From Trichomonas vaginalis G3 (Eukaryota > Parabasalia > Trichomonadida > Trichomonadidae): a stretch of DNA of 64,000 nucleotides. The stretch covers positions 28,039,896 through 28,103,895 of the forward strand of contig NC_067206.1 of assembly GCF_026262505.1 (NCBI RefSeq), written 5' to 3'. Below are positions 50,358 through 60,499 of this stretch, piece by piece (position 1 is the stretch's first letter; every line of letters starts with the position of its first letter). Made by a program: the position numbers and the translations under genes. The notes beneath the pieces are model-generated. The model was not told the DNA's origin, ran no database searches, and was given only the letters and a program-made list of their open reading frames with translations.

Positions 50358-50939
50358 ATGTCATTTCCGAAAAATAGAAGCGTAAGTGTTTCAAAAGGTT
50401 TAATGGCGATGGCAGACGTGAAGTTAAATTCACCAACTCAAACAAACAGTCAAAGTGTTGTTGTCAATGTCAAAGACAGAGATGTTGAAGTGGGGAAACC
50501 ATACGAAGACGAAGATGGTATAACAATAGTTCCTGTAAAAGAACAACCAACATATCCTGAAGTTAGCAGAGACTTAAGTTCTGTTGCAGATATTCGAAAC
50601 GACTACCAACAACTTAAAGACAAACTTAAAACTCAGGAGAAGATCTGTCAAGCTTTAGGTCTAATGTTAAACTTGGTCGAACACAACCCTGTAAAAGTGA
50701 ACTCATATGTCATCGCACCTCATGAAGTTTTGAAAGAACTATTGAAACTTTTGACAGAGGCAGACGATATAAACATCAAAGAAATAGAACCCGACATTGC
50801 TTGCTGTGGTGTTTCATATAATGTCATTGACAAGATATACGTTATGAAAGGAGGTGAAACGTTGAACTTAAAATATAGTTTCCCAGACGTCATAAAAATA
50901 TTTGACGACCACAACATTTCATTAAAATTTGTTTGCTAA
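50358..50939 (+). CDS. Unknown viral protein (193 aa)
   Basis: The start is the ATG at 50358 (MSFPKNRS); the frame is open upstream but overlaps the opposing gene. Residues 1-75 are hydrophilic and disordered-looking. Residues 80-193 contain a short coiled coil and an alpha/beta region with a CCGVSYN stretch. Family unknown. It ends 6 nt before the next gene, suggesting a compact plus-strand cluster. Confidence 0.72.
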   Translation: MSFPKNRSVSVSKGLMAMADVKLNSPTQTNSQSVVVNVKDRDVEVGKPYEDEDGITIVPVKEQPTYPEVSRDLSSVADIRNDYQQLKDKLKTQEKICQALGLMLNLVEHNPVKVNSYVIAPHEVLKELLKLLTEADDINIKEIEPDIACCGVSYNVIDKIYVMKGGETLNLKYSFPDVIKIFDDHNISLKFVC

Positions 50940-50945
50940 GTAAAA

Positions 50946-51176
50946 ATGTCAAAACTTCTTGAAAGATGTTTGAAGAAAAACAATATAGACTTTATTTCAT
51001 GTAAAGGACTTTACACACTTTTGAACGATATGAAAGACCCTGTTTTGTTTGTTCGTGTAGACAAAGGAAAGTTCTATGTCTTTACAAAATATTTGAACTT
51101 CTTAGACAGAGAACTTCAAGAAACGCCATGTGAAAGTTTAGATGAAGTTCTTCTCCACTTTCAGAAAAACTTTTAA
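50946..51176 (+). CDS. Small unknown viral protein (76 aa)
   Basis: ATG at 50946. An alpha/beta-looking 76-residue protein, MSKLLERCLKKNN at its start, without signal peptide, membrane span or metal motif. It is tightly spaced (6 nt after the previous stop, 10 nt before the next ATG). Function unknown. Confidence 0.68.
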   Translation: MSKLLERCLKKNNIDFISCKGLYTLLNDMKDPVLFVRVDKGKFYVFTKYLNFLDRELQETPCESLDEVLLHFQKNF

Positions 51177-51186
51177 ATATATGTAA

Positions 51187-51993
51187 ATGGCAGAAGACAT
51201 AGTGGTTTATACTATTACGACTAAAAACCCTGAGTCATATAATTCTATAACAACAAACTTACAAAGTCCTCAAGGACGATATTGTAAACTGACCTTAAAC
51301 ACGATGACGACTAAAGCCTGTTTTGCTCTTTTGACACCAGAAGATTTTATTGTTGTGAATGGTAAAAAATACTCCTTTGAAGATACTTACTCAGATATAC
51401 CACCAACAGGTTTTGTTGACTTATTTAATACTTTAAGGACGGATGTAACATGTGCTGCAACTAGAGCAGGTTTCATTATGTTTGGATGTCCGACTGAGTT
51501 TAGTATAAACGATATGAGCTATAATACAAAACTTATATCTGGTTTTTACTACCAACAGTTTCCTATAACAGGAAAAGGTGTCATACAAGGTCTATCTGTT
51601 CCATTGACTTTAAGTACACCTATTTTATATATTGTTTCAAACTTAGGTTCAAAGTGCTATTCGAATGTCGACAGAAACTACTATGACCAAAAGATACTCA
51701 TGCGTATAAACAACACTTTCTCTGCTGGTTTGCCTATTGTTCATTCGAATGCAGAGTTTTCAGCTTTAGTGAACTCAAACACTTTAGCAAACATAAACTT
51801 AACCTTAGTTGACGCAAACTTTGTTCCTGTAAAACTTTTATGTCCTATGTATTTGTCAATGACGGCAGAAAGTTTCGAATTGGAAGATGCAACTGGTGAA
51901 AGTATTGTACTACAAGAACAACTTCAACAACAAATAGCTCAAGAACAACAAATAGCTCAAGAACAACAAATGCAACAAATAGCTCAAGAATAA
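51187..51993 (+). CDS. Possible minor capsid (penton-type) protein (268 aa)
   Basis: 268 residues, mostly beta-strand-like from 1 to 235 (for example GVIQGLSVPLTLSTPILYIV). It ends in a Gln/Glu repeat (QIAQEQ units, 245-268) that is probably replication-slippage prone. Its place in the structural cluster, its size and its beta richness fit a single-jelly-roll minor capsid protein. No sequence motif proves this, so treat it as unknown with that preferred hypothesis. Confidence 0.6.
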   Translation: MAEDIVVYTITTKNPESYNSITTNLQSPQGRYCKLTLNTMTTKACFALLTPEDFIVVNGKKYSFEDTYSDIPPTGFVDLFNTLRTDVTCAATRAGFIMFGCPTEFSINDMSYNTKLISGFYYQQFPITGKGVIQGLSVPLTLSTPILYIVSNLGSKCYSNVDRNYYDQKILMRINNTFSAGLPIVHSNAEFSALVNSNTLANINLTLVDANFVPVKLLCPMYLSMTAESFELEDATGESIVLQEQLQQQIAQEQQIAQEQQMQQIAQE

Positions 51994-52021
51994 AAAAAAT
52001 ATTTTTTTTATTTTTATAAAA

Positions 52022-53257
52022 ATGTACAGAATAGACGTTTCAGATTTTTATGACTTCCAAGCGTTCAGAAATATGTGTCCATTTCGAGACTATAACAAAG
52101 CAGTCGAGAATTTGAAACGTTTAGTCATTTATGTCGACTCTGCCCCAGAATGTTATGTCATGAAAGAATGGGATGTAGTCTTTAACAAACCTAAAGCGAC
52201 AATAGTTTCAGAACAAGAATGTAAACAGAAACTTAAGAAAATAAAAGTCGTACAAGTTGGTATGAAGATGTTAGATGCTTGGGATATCTTATTGTCAAAG
52301 TTAGAAGATTTTTCAGTTCGTGGTATAAAGTTCTATACACCATCTCCAAACTTCTATTCTATCTTCACTGGATATAAATACGAACAAGTAGAATGGAAAG
52401 AAAATGTTATAGAAGCTTGGTTAGACTATGTCAAAGAAATTATATGCAATGGAAACGAAAGAATCTATGAGTATATCTTATGTTGGTTTGCAAACATCTT
52501 ACAACATCCAAGTGCTAAAAATGAAACTGCTCTCATCATAATTGGAAAACAAGGAACAGGTAAGAACACTTTCTTTACAGATATCTTATGCAAACTGTTA
52601 GAGGGCTATTCGAACCCGAATATGACAAACTTAGAAAACATCTGCGGTAAATTTAACTCTTCAATAGAGAATATGAAACTTATAGTATGTAACGAACTTC
52701 AAAGTATAGATACAACAAAAGTTTTGAACTCAGATGCTTTGAAGAGTCTTATAACAGACAAAGTTGGAGTTGTTGAAAGAAAATATAAAGACCAAAGAGT
52801 TTGTGAAAATGTTGCAAACTTCGTCATGGTTTCAAACAATGCCGTTCCGATGAAGTTAGAAAGTTCTGACAGAAGATATGTAGTTGTCAGAACGTCAGAT
52901 TCTCATATGCAAGATACAGAATATTTTGACGACTTAGCAGAAACTTTGACATCTGACTTTTACAACCACTTGTTCTCATATTTCATGACATTAGATATTT
53001 CTAAGTTCAATCCAAGACAAATTCCACATACCGAAGAGAGACAAACATTGTTAGAAGCAAACAAGAGTGTTTATGAACTGTTCATAGATGAAACTGACTT
53101 TGAGTGTTTAGATGAAAGGTCATTGTACGATTCGTATAAACAGTATTGTCAAGAGTATGGTTATATGACAGCGTCTAAACGAACATTCTTGGCAAATGTC
53201 AAAAGTCTTTTAGACGTACAGAATGGTGTATATACAAAGAAAAATTTTTCTGAGTAA
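52022..53257 (+). CDS. SF3 helicase, D5/DUF5906-like
   Basis: 411 residues. Walker A is IIGKQGTGKNTFF (about 178-190) and Walker B is LIVCNELQS (about 222-230). A following FVMVSNNAVPMKLESSDRRY corresponds to motif C (Asn-ended beta strand) and the Arg finger of superfamily 3 helicases, as found in D5-type replication proteins. The C-terminal 80 residues look like the Pox_D5-type winged helix. The N-terminal primase domain of full D5 proteins is absent or very reduced. It would unwind viral DNA in replication. Upstream is an A/T-box leader (AAAATATTTTTTTT) shared with other genes in the block. Confidence 0.88.
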   Translation: MYRIDVSDFYDFQAFRNMCPFRDYNKAVENLKRLVIYVDSAPECYVMKEWDVVFNKPKATIVSEQECKQKLKKIKVVQVGMKMLDAWDILLSKLEDFSVRGIKFYTPSPNFYSIFTGYKYEQVEWKENVIEAWLDYVKEIICNGNERIYEYILCWFANILQHPSAKNETALIIIGKQGTGKNTFFTDILCKLLEGYSNPNMTNLENICGKFNSSIENMKLIVCNELQSIDTTKVLNSDALKSLITDKVGVVERKYKDQRVCENVANFVMVSNNAVPMKLESSDRRYVVVRTSDSHMQDTEYFDDLAETLTSDFYNHLFSYFMTLDISKFNPRQIPHTEERQTLLEANKSVYELFIDETDFECLDERSLYDSYKQYCQEYGYMTASKRTFLANVKSLLDVQNGVYTKKNFSE

Positions 53258-53282
53258 ATTTTAAAAAAAATATTTTTTTATC

Positions 53283-53293
53283 CGATAGAAAAG
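53283..53293. repeat. Target-site duplication, left copy (11 bp)
   Basis: CGATAGAAAAG, identical to 58657-58667 just before the ATG at 58668. The two copies bracket the long-inverted-arm element, with its strict inverted match beginning 13 nt inside each. Confidence 0.8.
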
Positions 53294-53959
53294 AGAAAAA
53301 AACATAGCACACATTTGCACACATTTTGACACTTTTTCTGACAAGCATCATTCAAATTTGAAGAAAAACCTCTAAATTTCATTCAAATTTCTGTCAAAAT
53401 GTGTGCAAAATTGAAATAGGCACACATTTTGACATACGATTATTTATATACGTTATTTTAATGGTTTCAGAGAAATCTTCGTTACACATTATTGAAGATT
53501 ACTCAATATTTAAGTGAATGACTCACTACCACCTGTTTAGAAAAATGGTAGCATAAAATCCAAATGTCACATATATTATTTCTTATTTCATACAAATAAA
53601 CTTACAATTATAACCTCAACTTGTTTGCAAAGCAGAAACTCAATATAAGCAATCGATCAGTAGTGTATTTAAAAGTCGAATTTAAATTTAAAAATTTATA
53701 ATCTTATTTCGGAACCAAATAGTATAAATTTAGGACAAAAAGCTACGTGGTGTTGATAACAACTATTAAAATTCAAATATTACTACCATGAACAATACAA
53801 TGGCTCATATTGATAATTGATAAACGTGCATATAAATTGCATATATCATCAATGTCATTAAGTAAAATACATGTATATAAATAGATTAGAAATATTTTTC
53901 GGTTAGAATTAAAATCTATGTAATAAAAAATAAGTTATAAAAATAAATACCGAATTTTT

Positions 53960-54365
53960 ATTTGTAATATAAACTGCTACAATATGCTAGTGTATACAAA
54001 TGTATTTGTCGTATTGATTTGAAAGATCTTCAACATGGTTCAGATCTAAATTTGAAACTCGTAAAATAAAGCGAATCTTTATTTATAATATAAACTGCTA
54101 CAATATGCTAGTGTGTACAAATGTATTTGTCGTATTGATTTGAAAGATCTTCAACATGGTTCAGATCTAAATTTGAAACTCGTAAAATAAAGCGAATCTT
54201 TATTTATAATATAAACTGCTACAATATGCTAGTGTGTACAAATGTATTTGTCGTATTGATTTGAAAGATCTTCAACATGGTTCAGATCTAAATTTGAAAC
54301 TCGTAAAATAAAGCGAATCTTTATTTATAATATAAACTGCTACAATATGCTAGTGTGTACAAATG
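53960..54365. repeat. 121-bp tandem array, left arm (about 3.5 copies)
   Basis: The marker AAACTGCTAC starts at 53971, 54092, 54213 and 54334, exactly 121 bp apart. Copies are almost identical, except the first, which diverges at its outer side. The mirror array is in the right arm at about 57590-57990. Confidence 0.92.
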
Positions 54366-54747
54366 TGTTTGTACAAATGTATAACTCTTTGTCAATTGTT
54401 ATGGCACCTTATAACTTAAAAATCATTTTCATTAACAAATATAAAAAGTGACAATTAATATTTTCATTAAATGCATATTTAATTATCAAAACAATGTCGA
54501 TTTAGCTTGAATGTTCATTATAAATGTGTAAGTTTAGGAAAACAAAAAATAATTAATTCTCGCAAAGAAACTTATTTTAAAAGAACCTAAACAAAAGTTC
54601 ATATAATAATAAATCTAAAAATAGATATTAATTTAAACGAAGATAATGAGAGAATGGGGATGTTGTAAAACAATGAGACTTAATGATCAAATAATTAAAA
54701 TAATAAAATTAATTAAAGGAAAGCTAAAATAGTTTAATGAATTTTTA

Positions 54748-55288
54748 TAGATTGATTACACAATCAATGTTTCTGTGTCAATGTACATCAATCAACATTG
54801 TTTCATTGAATTTTGTCTTTCACCAAGAAGATTCAAGAACAAAGTTTTGTAGTTTCAATAGATTGATTACACAATCAATGTTTCTGTGTCAATGTACATC
54901 AATCAACATTGTTTCATTGAATTTTGTCTTTCACCAAGAAGATTCAAGAACAAAGTTTTGTAGTTTCAATAGATTGATTACACAATCAATGTTTCTGTGT
55001 CAATGTACATCAATCAACATTGTTTCATTGAATTTTGTCTTTCACCAAGAAGATTCAAGAACAAAGTTTTGTAGTTTCAATAGATTGATTACACAATCAA
55101 TGTTTCTGTGTCAATGTACATCAATCAACATTGTTTCATTGAATTTTGTCTTTCACCAAGAAGATTCAAGAACAAAGTTTTGTAGTTTCAATAGATTGAT
55201 TACACAATCAATGTTTCTGTGTCAATGTACATCAATCAACATTGTTTCATTGAATTTTGTCTTTCACCAAGAAGATTCAAGAACAAGT
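54748..55288. repeat. 111-bp tandem array, left arm (5 copies)
   Basis: Units start at 54748, 54859, 54970, 55081 and 55192. 111 is a multiple of three, so the array stays open as a repeating 37-residue frame, which I take as an artefact. Each unit contains a palindromic ATTGATTACACAATCAAT. The inverted counterpart is at 56494-57205. Confidence 0.92.
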
Positions 55289-55979
55289 TTTCCTCTTTTT
55301 CTTTTTTAAATGATTAAAATATTACCTTGCTTCAACTTTACACGTTTTCGTTTACTAAAATTATCTTTTACCTTCACTTATCTTATCATACCCAATTATT
55401 CATTTAATTCTATATTTTTCTGACCAAAAATCCTCTCAAATCTCCCTTCTTCTTTCAAAAATTCTATGAGTTTATTCAAATTTCCTTTAAATCTTTGCTA
55501 GTCCTTCTATGATTCATTCTAAAATTTTTGAAAAAAATTTAAAATTTGCTAAATATATTCTTTATTACTTTGCACTATTTTCCAATTGAAAAATCGTCGA
55601 TTTTAATCAAATGTAAGATCATAATAATAAAAATTATGAAACTTACCGTGTTTATTAGTAAATTTCAATATGAAGTTGTTATACAAACAGCTGGGACTTT
55701 AAATTGAGAAATTGCATAATTCCATCTACAAATTTTGGTCTAGACAATAATCATTGATAAATTATAATATATGTATTATGTGTATTTACATTGCATATAT
55801 AACAATTTCAATTTCTATATTAAATTGTTATTTGATATCAGCTATATTTGTTCAGGTAAAATGAAGTGTAAAAATATAACTCATGAATTACATATATATA
55901 TATTATTTTTATTATTAAAATCAAATTCAGATTTATAAATTAAGGTTATTCATTTTTGATATGGTTATCACGCTCAAAT
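55289..55979. other. Central unique DNA of the long-arm element, left part
   Basis: AT-rich sequence between the left tandem array and the coding relic. No gene or repeat recognised. Confidence 0.5.
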
Positions 55980-56497
55980 ATGGAAATAAAATTAAAAAAA
56001 GTCAATACTCCTCAAAAAATACATTGTCTATCATTATATCTATATGCTTCCAAAGTATTTCATCTTAAACTAAAGACTTTTATATTACAAAAAGATTCAA
56101 AGAAGATACAATTGTTTAATTATGTTAAACATTATTCAGATATGACAATTGAAATAAAAGAGTCAAAAAAGCCTCTAAACTATTTGACAATCCAATAATT
56201 TCTTCAACTAAACTATCAAATTTGGAGGATTTAATAAAATGTGGATATGATATGGATATTTCACAAATTGCATTGTTTTCAGCCAGAAATGACATTGATA
56301 CTGCTATGAAAATACTGAACATGGATTCAATCGAAGAATATGGATATGAACTTAATTGCTTATTAAAACAAGTAAGAGAATTTAGAAGAAGTGATATAAA
56401 AGGTCAAATGATTGCAATAAGGACAGATAGCAATGGTAAAAAATACACAGAAGTATTAGCAGAAGGGATTTTTAAAGCAGATAGCGATGTTGATTGA
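55980..56497 (+). pseudogene. Decayed UBL-UBA-like coding relic
   Basis: An ATG at 55980 opens 72 codons whose end (KIQLFNYVKHYSDMTIEIK) resembles the last strands of a ubiquitin-like fold. After a frame change before about 56198, a second open stretch reads IKCGYDMDISQIALFSARND and on into TAMKILNMD, resembling a UBA helix bundle. No single frame spans both. It may be a host gene fragment captured by the element. The likeness is modest. Confidence 0.4.
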
Positions 56498-57205
56498 TGT
56501 ACATTGACACAGAAACATTGATTGTGTAATCAATCTATTGAAACTACAAAACTTTGTTCTTGAATCTTCTTGGTGAAAGACAAAATTCAATGAAACAATG
56601 TTAATTGATGTACATTGACACAGAAACATTGATTGTGTAATCAATCTATTGAAACTACAAAACTTTGTTCTTGAATCTTCTTGGTGAAAGACAAAATTCA
56701 ATGAAACAATGTTGATTGATGTACATTGACACAGAAACATTGATTGTGTAATCAATCTATTGAAACTACAAAACTTTGTTCTTGAATCTTCTTGGTGAAA
56801 GACAAAATTCAATGAAACAATGTTGATTGATGTACATTGACACAGAAACATTGATTGTGTAATCAATCTATTGAAACTACAAAACTTTGTTCTTGAATCT
56901 TCTTGGTGAAAGACAAAATTCAATGAAACAATGTTGATTGATGTACATTGACACAGAAACATTGATTGTGTAATCAATCTATTGAAACTACAAAACTTTG
57001 TTCTTGAATCTTCTTGGTGAAAGACAAAATTCAATGAAACAATGTTAATTGATGTACATTGAACAGAAACATTGATTGTGTAATCAATCTATTGAAACTA
57101 CAAAACTTTGTTCTTGAATCTTCTTGGTGAAAGACAAAATTCAATGAAACAATGTTGATTGATGTACATTGACACAGAAACATTGATTGTGTAATCAATC
57201 TATAA
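56494..57205. repeat. 111-bp tandem array, right arm (about 6.4 copies)
   Basis: Same unit as in the left arm, in opposite orientation. One copy near 57060 has a one-base deletion (GAACAG instead of GACACAG) that breaks the fortuitous open frame. The copy number differs from the left arm, so the arrays have changed length since the arms were last identical. Confidence 0.92.
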
Positions 57206-57589
57206 AAATTCATTAAACTATTTTAGCTTTCCTTTAATTAATTTTATTATTTTAATTATTTGATCATTAAGTCTCATTGTTTTACAACATCCCCATTCTC
57301 TCATTATCTTCGTTTAAATTAATATCTATTTTTAGATTTATTATTATATGAACTTTTGTTTAGGTTCTTTTAAAATAAGTTTCTTTGCGAGAATTAATTA
57401 TTTTTTGTTTTCCTAAACTTACACATTTATAATGAACATTCAAGCTAAATCGACATTGTTTTGATAATTAAATATGCATTTAATGAAAATATTAATTGTC
57501 ACTTTTTATATTTGTTAATGAAAATGATTTTTAAGTTATAAGGTGCCATAACAATTGACAAAGAGTTATACATTTGTACAAACACATTT

Positions 57590-57990
57590 GTACACACTAG
57601 CATATTGTAGCAGTTTATATTATAAATAAAGATTCGCTTTATTTTACGAGTTTCAAATTTAGATCTGAACCATGTTGAAGATCTTTCAAATCAATACGAC
57701 AAATACATTTGTACACACTAGCATATTGTAGCAGTTTATATTATAAATAAAGATTCGCTTTATTTTACGAGTTTCAAATTTAGATCTGAACCATGTTGAA
57801 GATCTTTCAAATCAATACGACAAATACATTTGTACACACTAGCATATTGTAGCAGTTTATATTATAAATAAAGATTCGCTTTATTTTACGAGTTTCAAAT
57901 TTAGATCTGAACCATGTTGAAGATCTTTCAAATCAATATGACAAATACATTTGTATACACTAGCATATTGTTGCAGTTTATATTACAAAT
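57590..57990. repeat. 121-bp tandem array, right arm
   Basis: Inverted counterpart of 53960-54365, also about 3.5 copies, with the same diverged outer copy. It supports the reading that the arms are kept alike by recent copying or conversion. Confidence 0.9.
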
Positions 57991-58656
57991 AAAAATTCGG
58001 TATTTATTTTTATAACTTATTTTTTATTACATAGATTTTAATTCTAACCGAAAAATATTTCTAATCTATTTATATACATGTATTTTACTTAATGACATTG
58101 ATGATATATGCAATTTATATGCACGTTTATCAATTATCAATATGAGCCATTGTATTGTTCATGGTAGTAATATTTGAATTTTAATAGTTGTTATCAACAC
58201 CACGTAGCTTTTTGTCCTAAATTTATACTATTTGGTTCCGAAATAAGATTATAAATTTTTAAATTTAAATTCGACTTTTAAATACACTACTGATCGATTG
58301 CTTATATTGAGTTTCTGCTTTGCAAACAAGTTGAGGTTATAATTGTAAGTTTATTTGTATGAAATAAGAAATAATATATGTGACATTTGGATTTTATGCT
58401 ACCATTTTTCTAAACAGGTGGTAGTGAGTCATTCACTTAAATATTGAGTAATCTTCAATAATGTGTAACGAAGATTTCTCTGAAACCATTAAAATAACGT
58501 ATATAAATAATCGTATGTCAAAATGTGTGCCTATTTCAATTTTGCACACATTTTGACAGAAATTTGAATGAAATTTAGAGGTTTTTCTTCAAATTTGAAT
58601 GATGCTTGTCAGAAAAAGTGTCAAAATGTGTGCAAATGTGTGCATTTTATCCATCT

Positions 58657-58667
58657 CGATAGAAAAG
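58657..58667. repeat. Target-site duplication, right copy (11 bp)
   Basis: CGATAGAAAAG, the same as 53283-53293, ending exactly at the base before the ATG of the next viral gene. It identifies the pre-insertion leader of that gene. Confidence 0.8.
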
Positions 58668-59087
58668 ATGACGAAATTCATCTCAGTAAACAAGTACATG
58701 TCAGGACTTAAAGAAGAACTAGACCCATTCACATATTTGAATGTTTACTTCTACCATTTTGAAAAGTCTACATTTGACAAAGTTTGGAACATCGAACCAG
58801 TTAAGTTTGCTATTGTGACTAAAAATGGTGCGAAATTTGAAGACTTAGACATAGAAGGTTTGTTAACAGTCAAAGAAAGTTTTGACAGAAGGTTTTCAAA
58901 CCTTAAAGAAGGCAAAGCATACAAACTTGTTATACCTTATGAACCAAAGAAAGCAGACGACTATGAATATTATGAGTCTAAGATAGTTGAAGTTCAAGGT
59001 AAATTGGGTAAAAAGATTTTAGAGTCTAAGCCGGTGTTTGCTCCTAAAGAGGAAGAGAACATTGACATTGACCCAGAAATGTTCTAA
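58668..59087 (+). CDS. Unknown viral protein (139 aa)
   Basis: The start is the ATG at 58668, immediately after the target duplication; the frame is open 23 codons further into the inserted arm, which is not viral. The protein is acidic at its C-terminus (EEENIDIDPEMF) with an alpha/beta core (YLNVYFYHFEKS). Family unknown; an OB-fold ssDNA-binding role would suit its place next to the helicase but is only a guess. It ends 16 nt before the convergent gene at 59104. Its natural A/T-box promoter now lies 5.4 kb away, left of the insertion. Confidence 0.72.
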   Translation: MTKFISVNKYMSGLKEELDPFTYLNVYFYHFEKSTFDKVWNIEPVKFAIVTKNGAKFEDLDIEGLLTVKESFDRRFSNLKEGKAYKLVIPYEPKKADDYEYYESKIVEVQGKLGKKILESKPVFAPKEEENIDIDPEMF

Positions 59088-59103
59088 AAATAAAATTTTA
59101 TTT

Positions 59104-59550
59104 TTACATGTCATATCTCCCCTTCTCTGGCTCTGGTTCTTTCTTCTCTTCTTCTACTTTCTTTTCTTTCTTTTCTCTCTTCTTCTTCTCTGGTGGAGTT
59201 ATGTCAAACTTCTCAGAACCATATTTTTGTAAAAGTTCTTTGTCCTTTAATAGCTCTTCTATTCTGTTTTCTATTTCATCTTCAAGAACAGCGCATGTGT
59301 CTTCTTTGCATTCTAAGAAGTTTTGTTGGACTTCATCTCTCCAAGAGGCGTCATCTCTGTCAACAAGTCTGTCATTGACAAATTTTAAGACTTCTCTGCT
59401 TAATGTTTTATGGTTCTTGTCATATTCCCAGAAACAGAACTTTAGAACAAATTCACCTTTCTTGTTTACACTATGTAAGATTTTATGGTCGACAGATGTT
59501 TTGCTGTCGAAAAGCTTGTCTCGAATATAGATAGCGAAATCGCTAGACAT
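59104..59550 (-). CDS. Unknown viral protein with Lys/Glu tail (148 aa)
   Basis: 148 residues from the ATG at 59550. Residues 1-110 are helical with a Cys/Trp-containing middle (LKFCFWEYDKNH). The last 35 are a Lys/Glu/Pro-rich charged tail (EKKKREKKEKKVEEEKKEPE). No family recognised. It is convergent with the gene at 58668 and divergent from the ATPase gene. Confidence 0.7.
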   Translation of the reverse strand: MSSDFAIYIRDKLFDSKTSVDHKILHSVNKKGEFVLKFCFWEYDKNHKTLSREVLKFVNDRLVDRDDASWRDEVQQNFLECKEDTCAVLEDEIENRIEELLKDKELLQKYGSEKFDITPPEKKKREKKEKKVEEEKKEPEPEKGRYDM

Positions 59551-59586
59551 TTCCTAAAAGATAAAAATTTTAATTTTTCTAAAAAT

Positions 59587-60461
59587 ATGTTAGAAAAAAG
59601 TTTGCTGACATTGACAAAAAATTTGAGAATGTTTTAAATAAGAACAAGAGGAAGTTGGAAAATGCTCAGATAAAACCCATACATGACAAGTTCTTATTTG
59701 CTCAGAATGGTATAACAGGTCTAATCGCACCACCTGGGTCGGGTAAGACTTTCACTTATCTTAAAATGGCTGCACAACAACAAGAACTAGATGAGAAGAA
59801 CCCATTCTATGAGTTAGTTGTCATTTGTAGTACTTCTGGTCAATTTGACCAAACCGTCAATTCGTTCAAAGATATTATAAAGAAGTCTAAGTTAGTATGT
59901 ATAAAAGACTCTGAGTTGTTAGATTGGATAAAGAAGTACCAAAGAAGAGTTTTGAAGTACAATGCTATAAATGAGTATGTCAATTCTAAGTTTAAAGACC
60001 CAAATGAGGAAATGCAGAGAATATTAGAGAAGAAACACTTCAGAAACAAACAGAAAGAGATTGAGTACCTTTCGAAGAAATTGCAATCTTACGATTGGAA
60101 GACTTACCCTCACAGATGTCTTCTTATCTTAGATGATTTCGCCTCTCATCCTTTGTTAAAGAACAGAGAACAAGACATGTGTCGAATTCTTAAGAAGCTC
60201 AGACACTTTAACATCTCAGTTGTCATTTGTGTACAGACAGCCAAGAGTTTAAGTAAGGATGTAAAGAGAATACTTACTGACATTGTACTTTTCCCCGGAT
60301 TGTCCGAAGACGATTTCATGGAACTTATGAAAGAGTCCATGGCAGGTAAGTTTGACAGACATGAACTATGGGAGAAGTACAAAGTCATACAAGACCCTCA
60401 TACTTCTTTCAGAATTCATATCTACGCAAACAAAGTTCAAATTGTAAAAAGTCAAGCGTAA
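59587..60461 (+). pseudogene. A32/FtsK-like packaging ATPase, N-terminal frameshift
   Basis: The long open frame (from about 59583) encodes Walker A LIAPPGSGKTF and Walker B CLLILDDFASH, with an overall layout like the genome-packaging ATPases (A32/FtsK-HerA) of polintons and NCLDV. No in-frame ATG lies ahead of the Walker A motif. An ATG at 59587 is out of frame, and the shift would be cured by one base in the A run at 59594-59599. Either this copy has a homopolymer deletion, or initiation is non-AUG. The ATPase region itself is intact (about 268 residues). Confidence 0.8.
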
Positions 60462-60499
60462 AAATGTAAGTGTTTGAGTCTTAGTCTGTTGTGGTGCTG

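Larger units (their letters stand above)
53294..58656. mobile_element. Long-inverted-arm element, 5.36 kb, Mutator-like signature
   Basis: The near-identical arms are 53307 to about 55285 and about 56494 to 58643, in inverted orientation. Both outer ends begin AGA and become strictly matched at GCACACATTTGC. An 11-bp target duplication surrounds it. Each arm carries two tandem arrays (121-bp and 111-bp units). The 1.2-kb centre holds only a decayed coding relic and no transposase. The long arms and the 9-11-bp duplication fit a non-autonomous Mutator-like or foldback element. It inserted between the helicase gene and the gene at 58668, right in the latter's leader. Confidence 0.85.

Noticed and set aside
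54737-55309. 190-codon repeating frame
   Set aside because: It is the 111-bp tandem unit read through (37 codons per unit); the counterpart on the other arm breaks with a one-base change, so no coding constraint is seen.
56456-57213. Repeating frames of 192 and 60 codons on the minus strand
   Set aside because: Same 111-bp array in inverted orientation; not a gene.
59108-59530. 140-codon plus-strand Ser-rich frame
   Set aside because: Mirror of the Lys/Glu-rich gene on the minus strand; Ser/Phe runs come from the complementary AAG/GAA codons.
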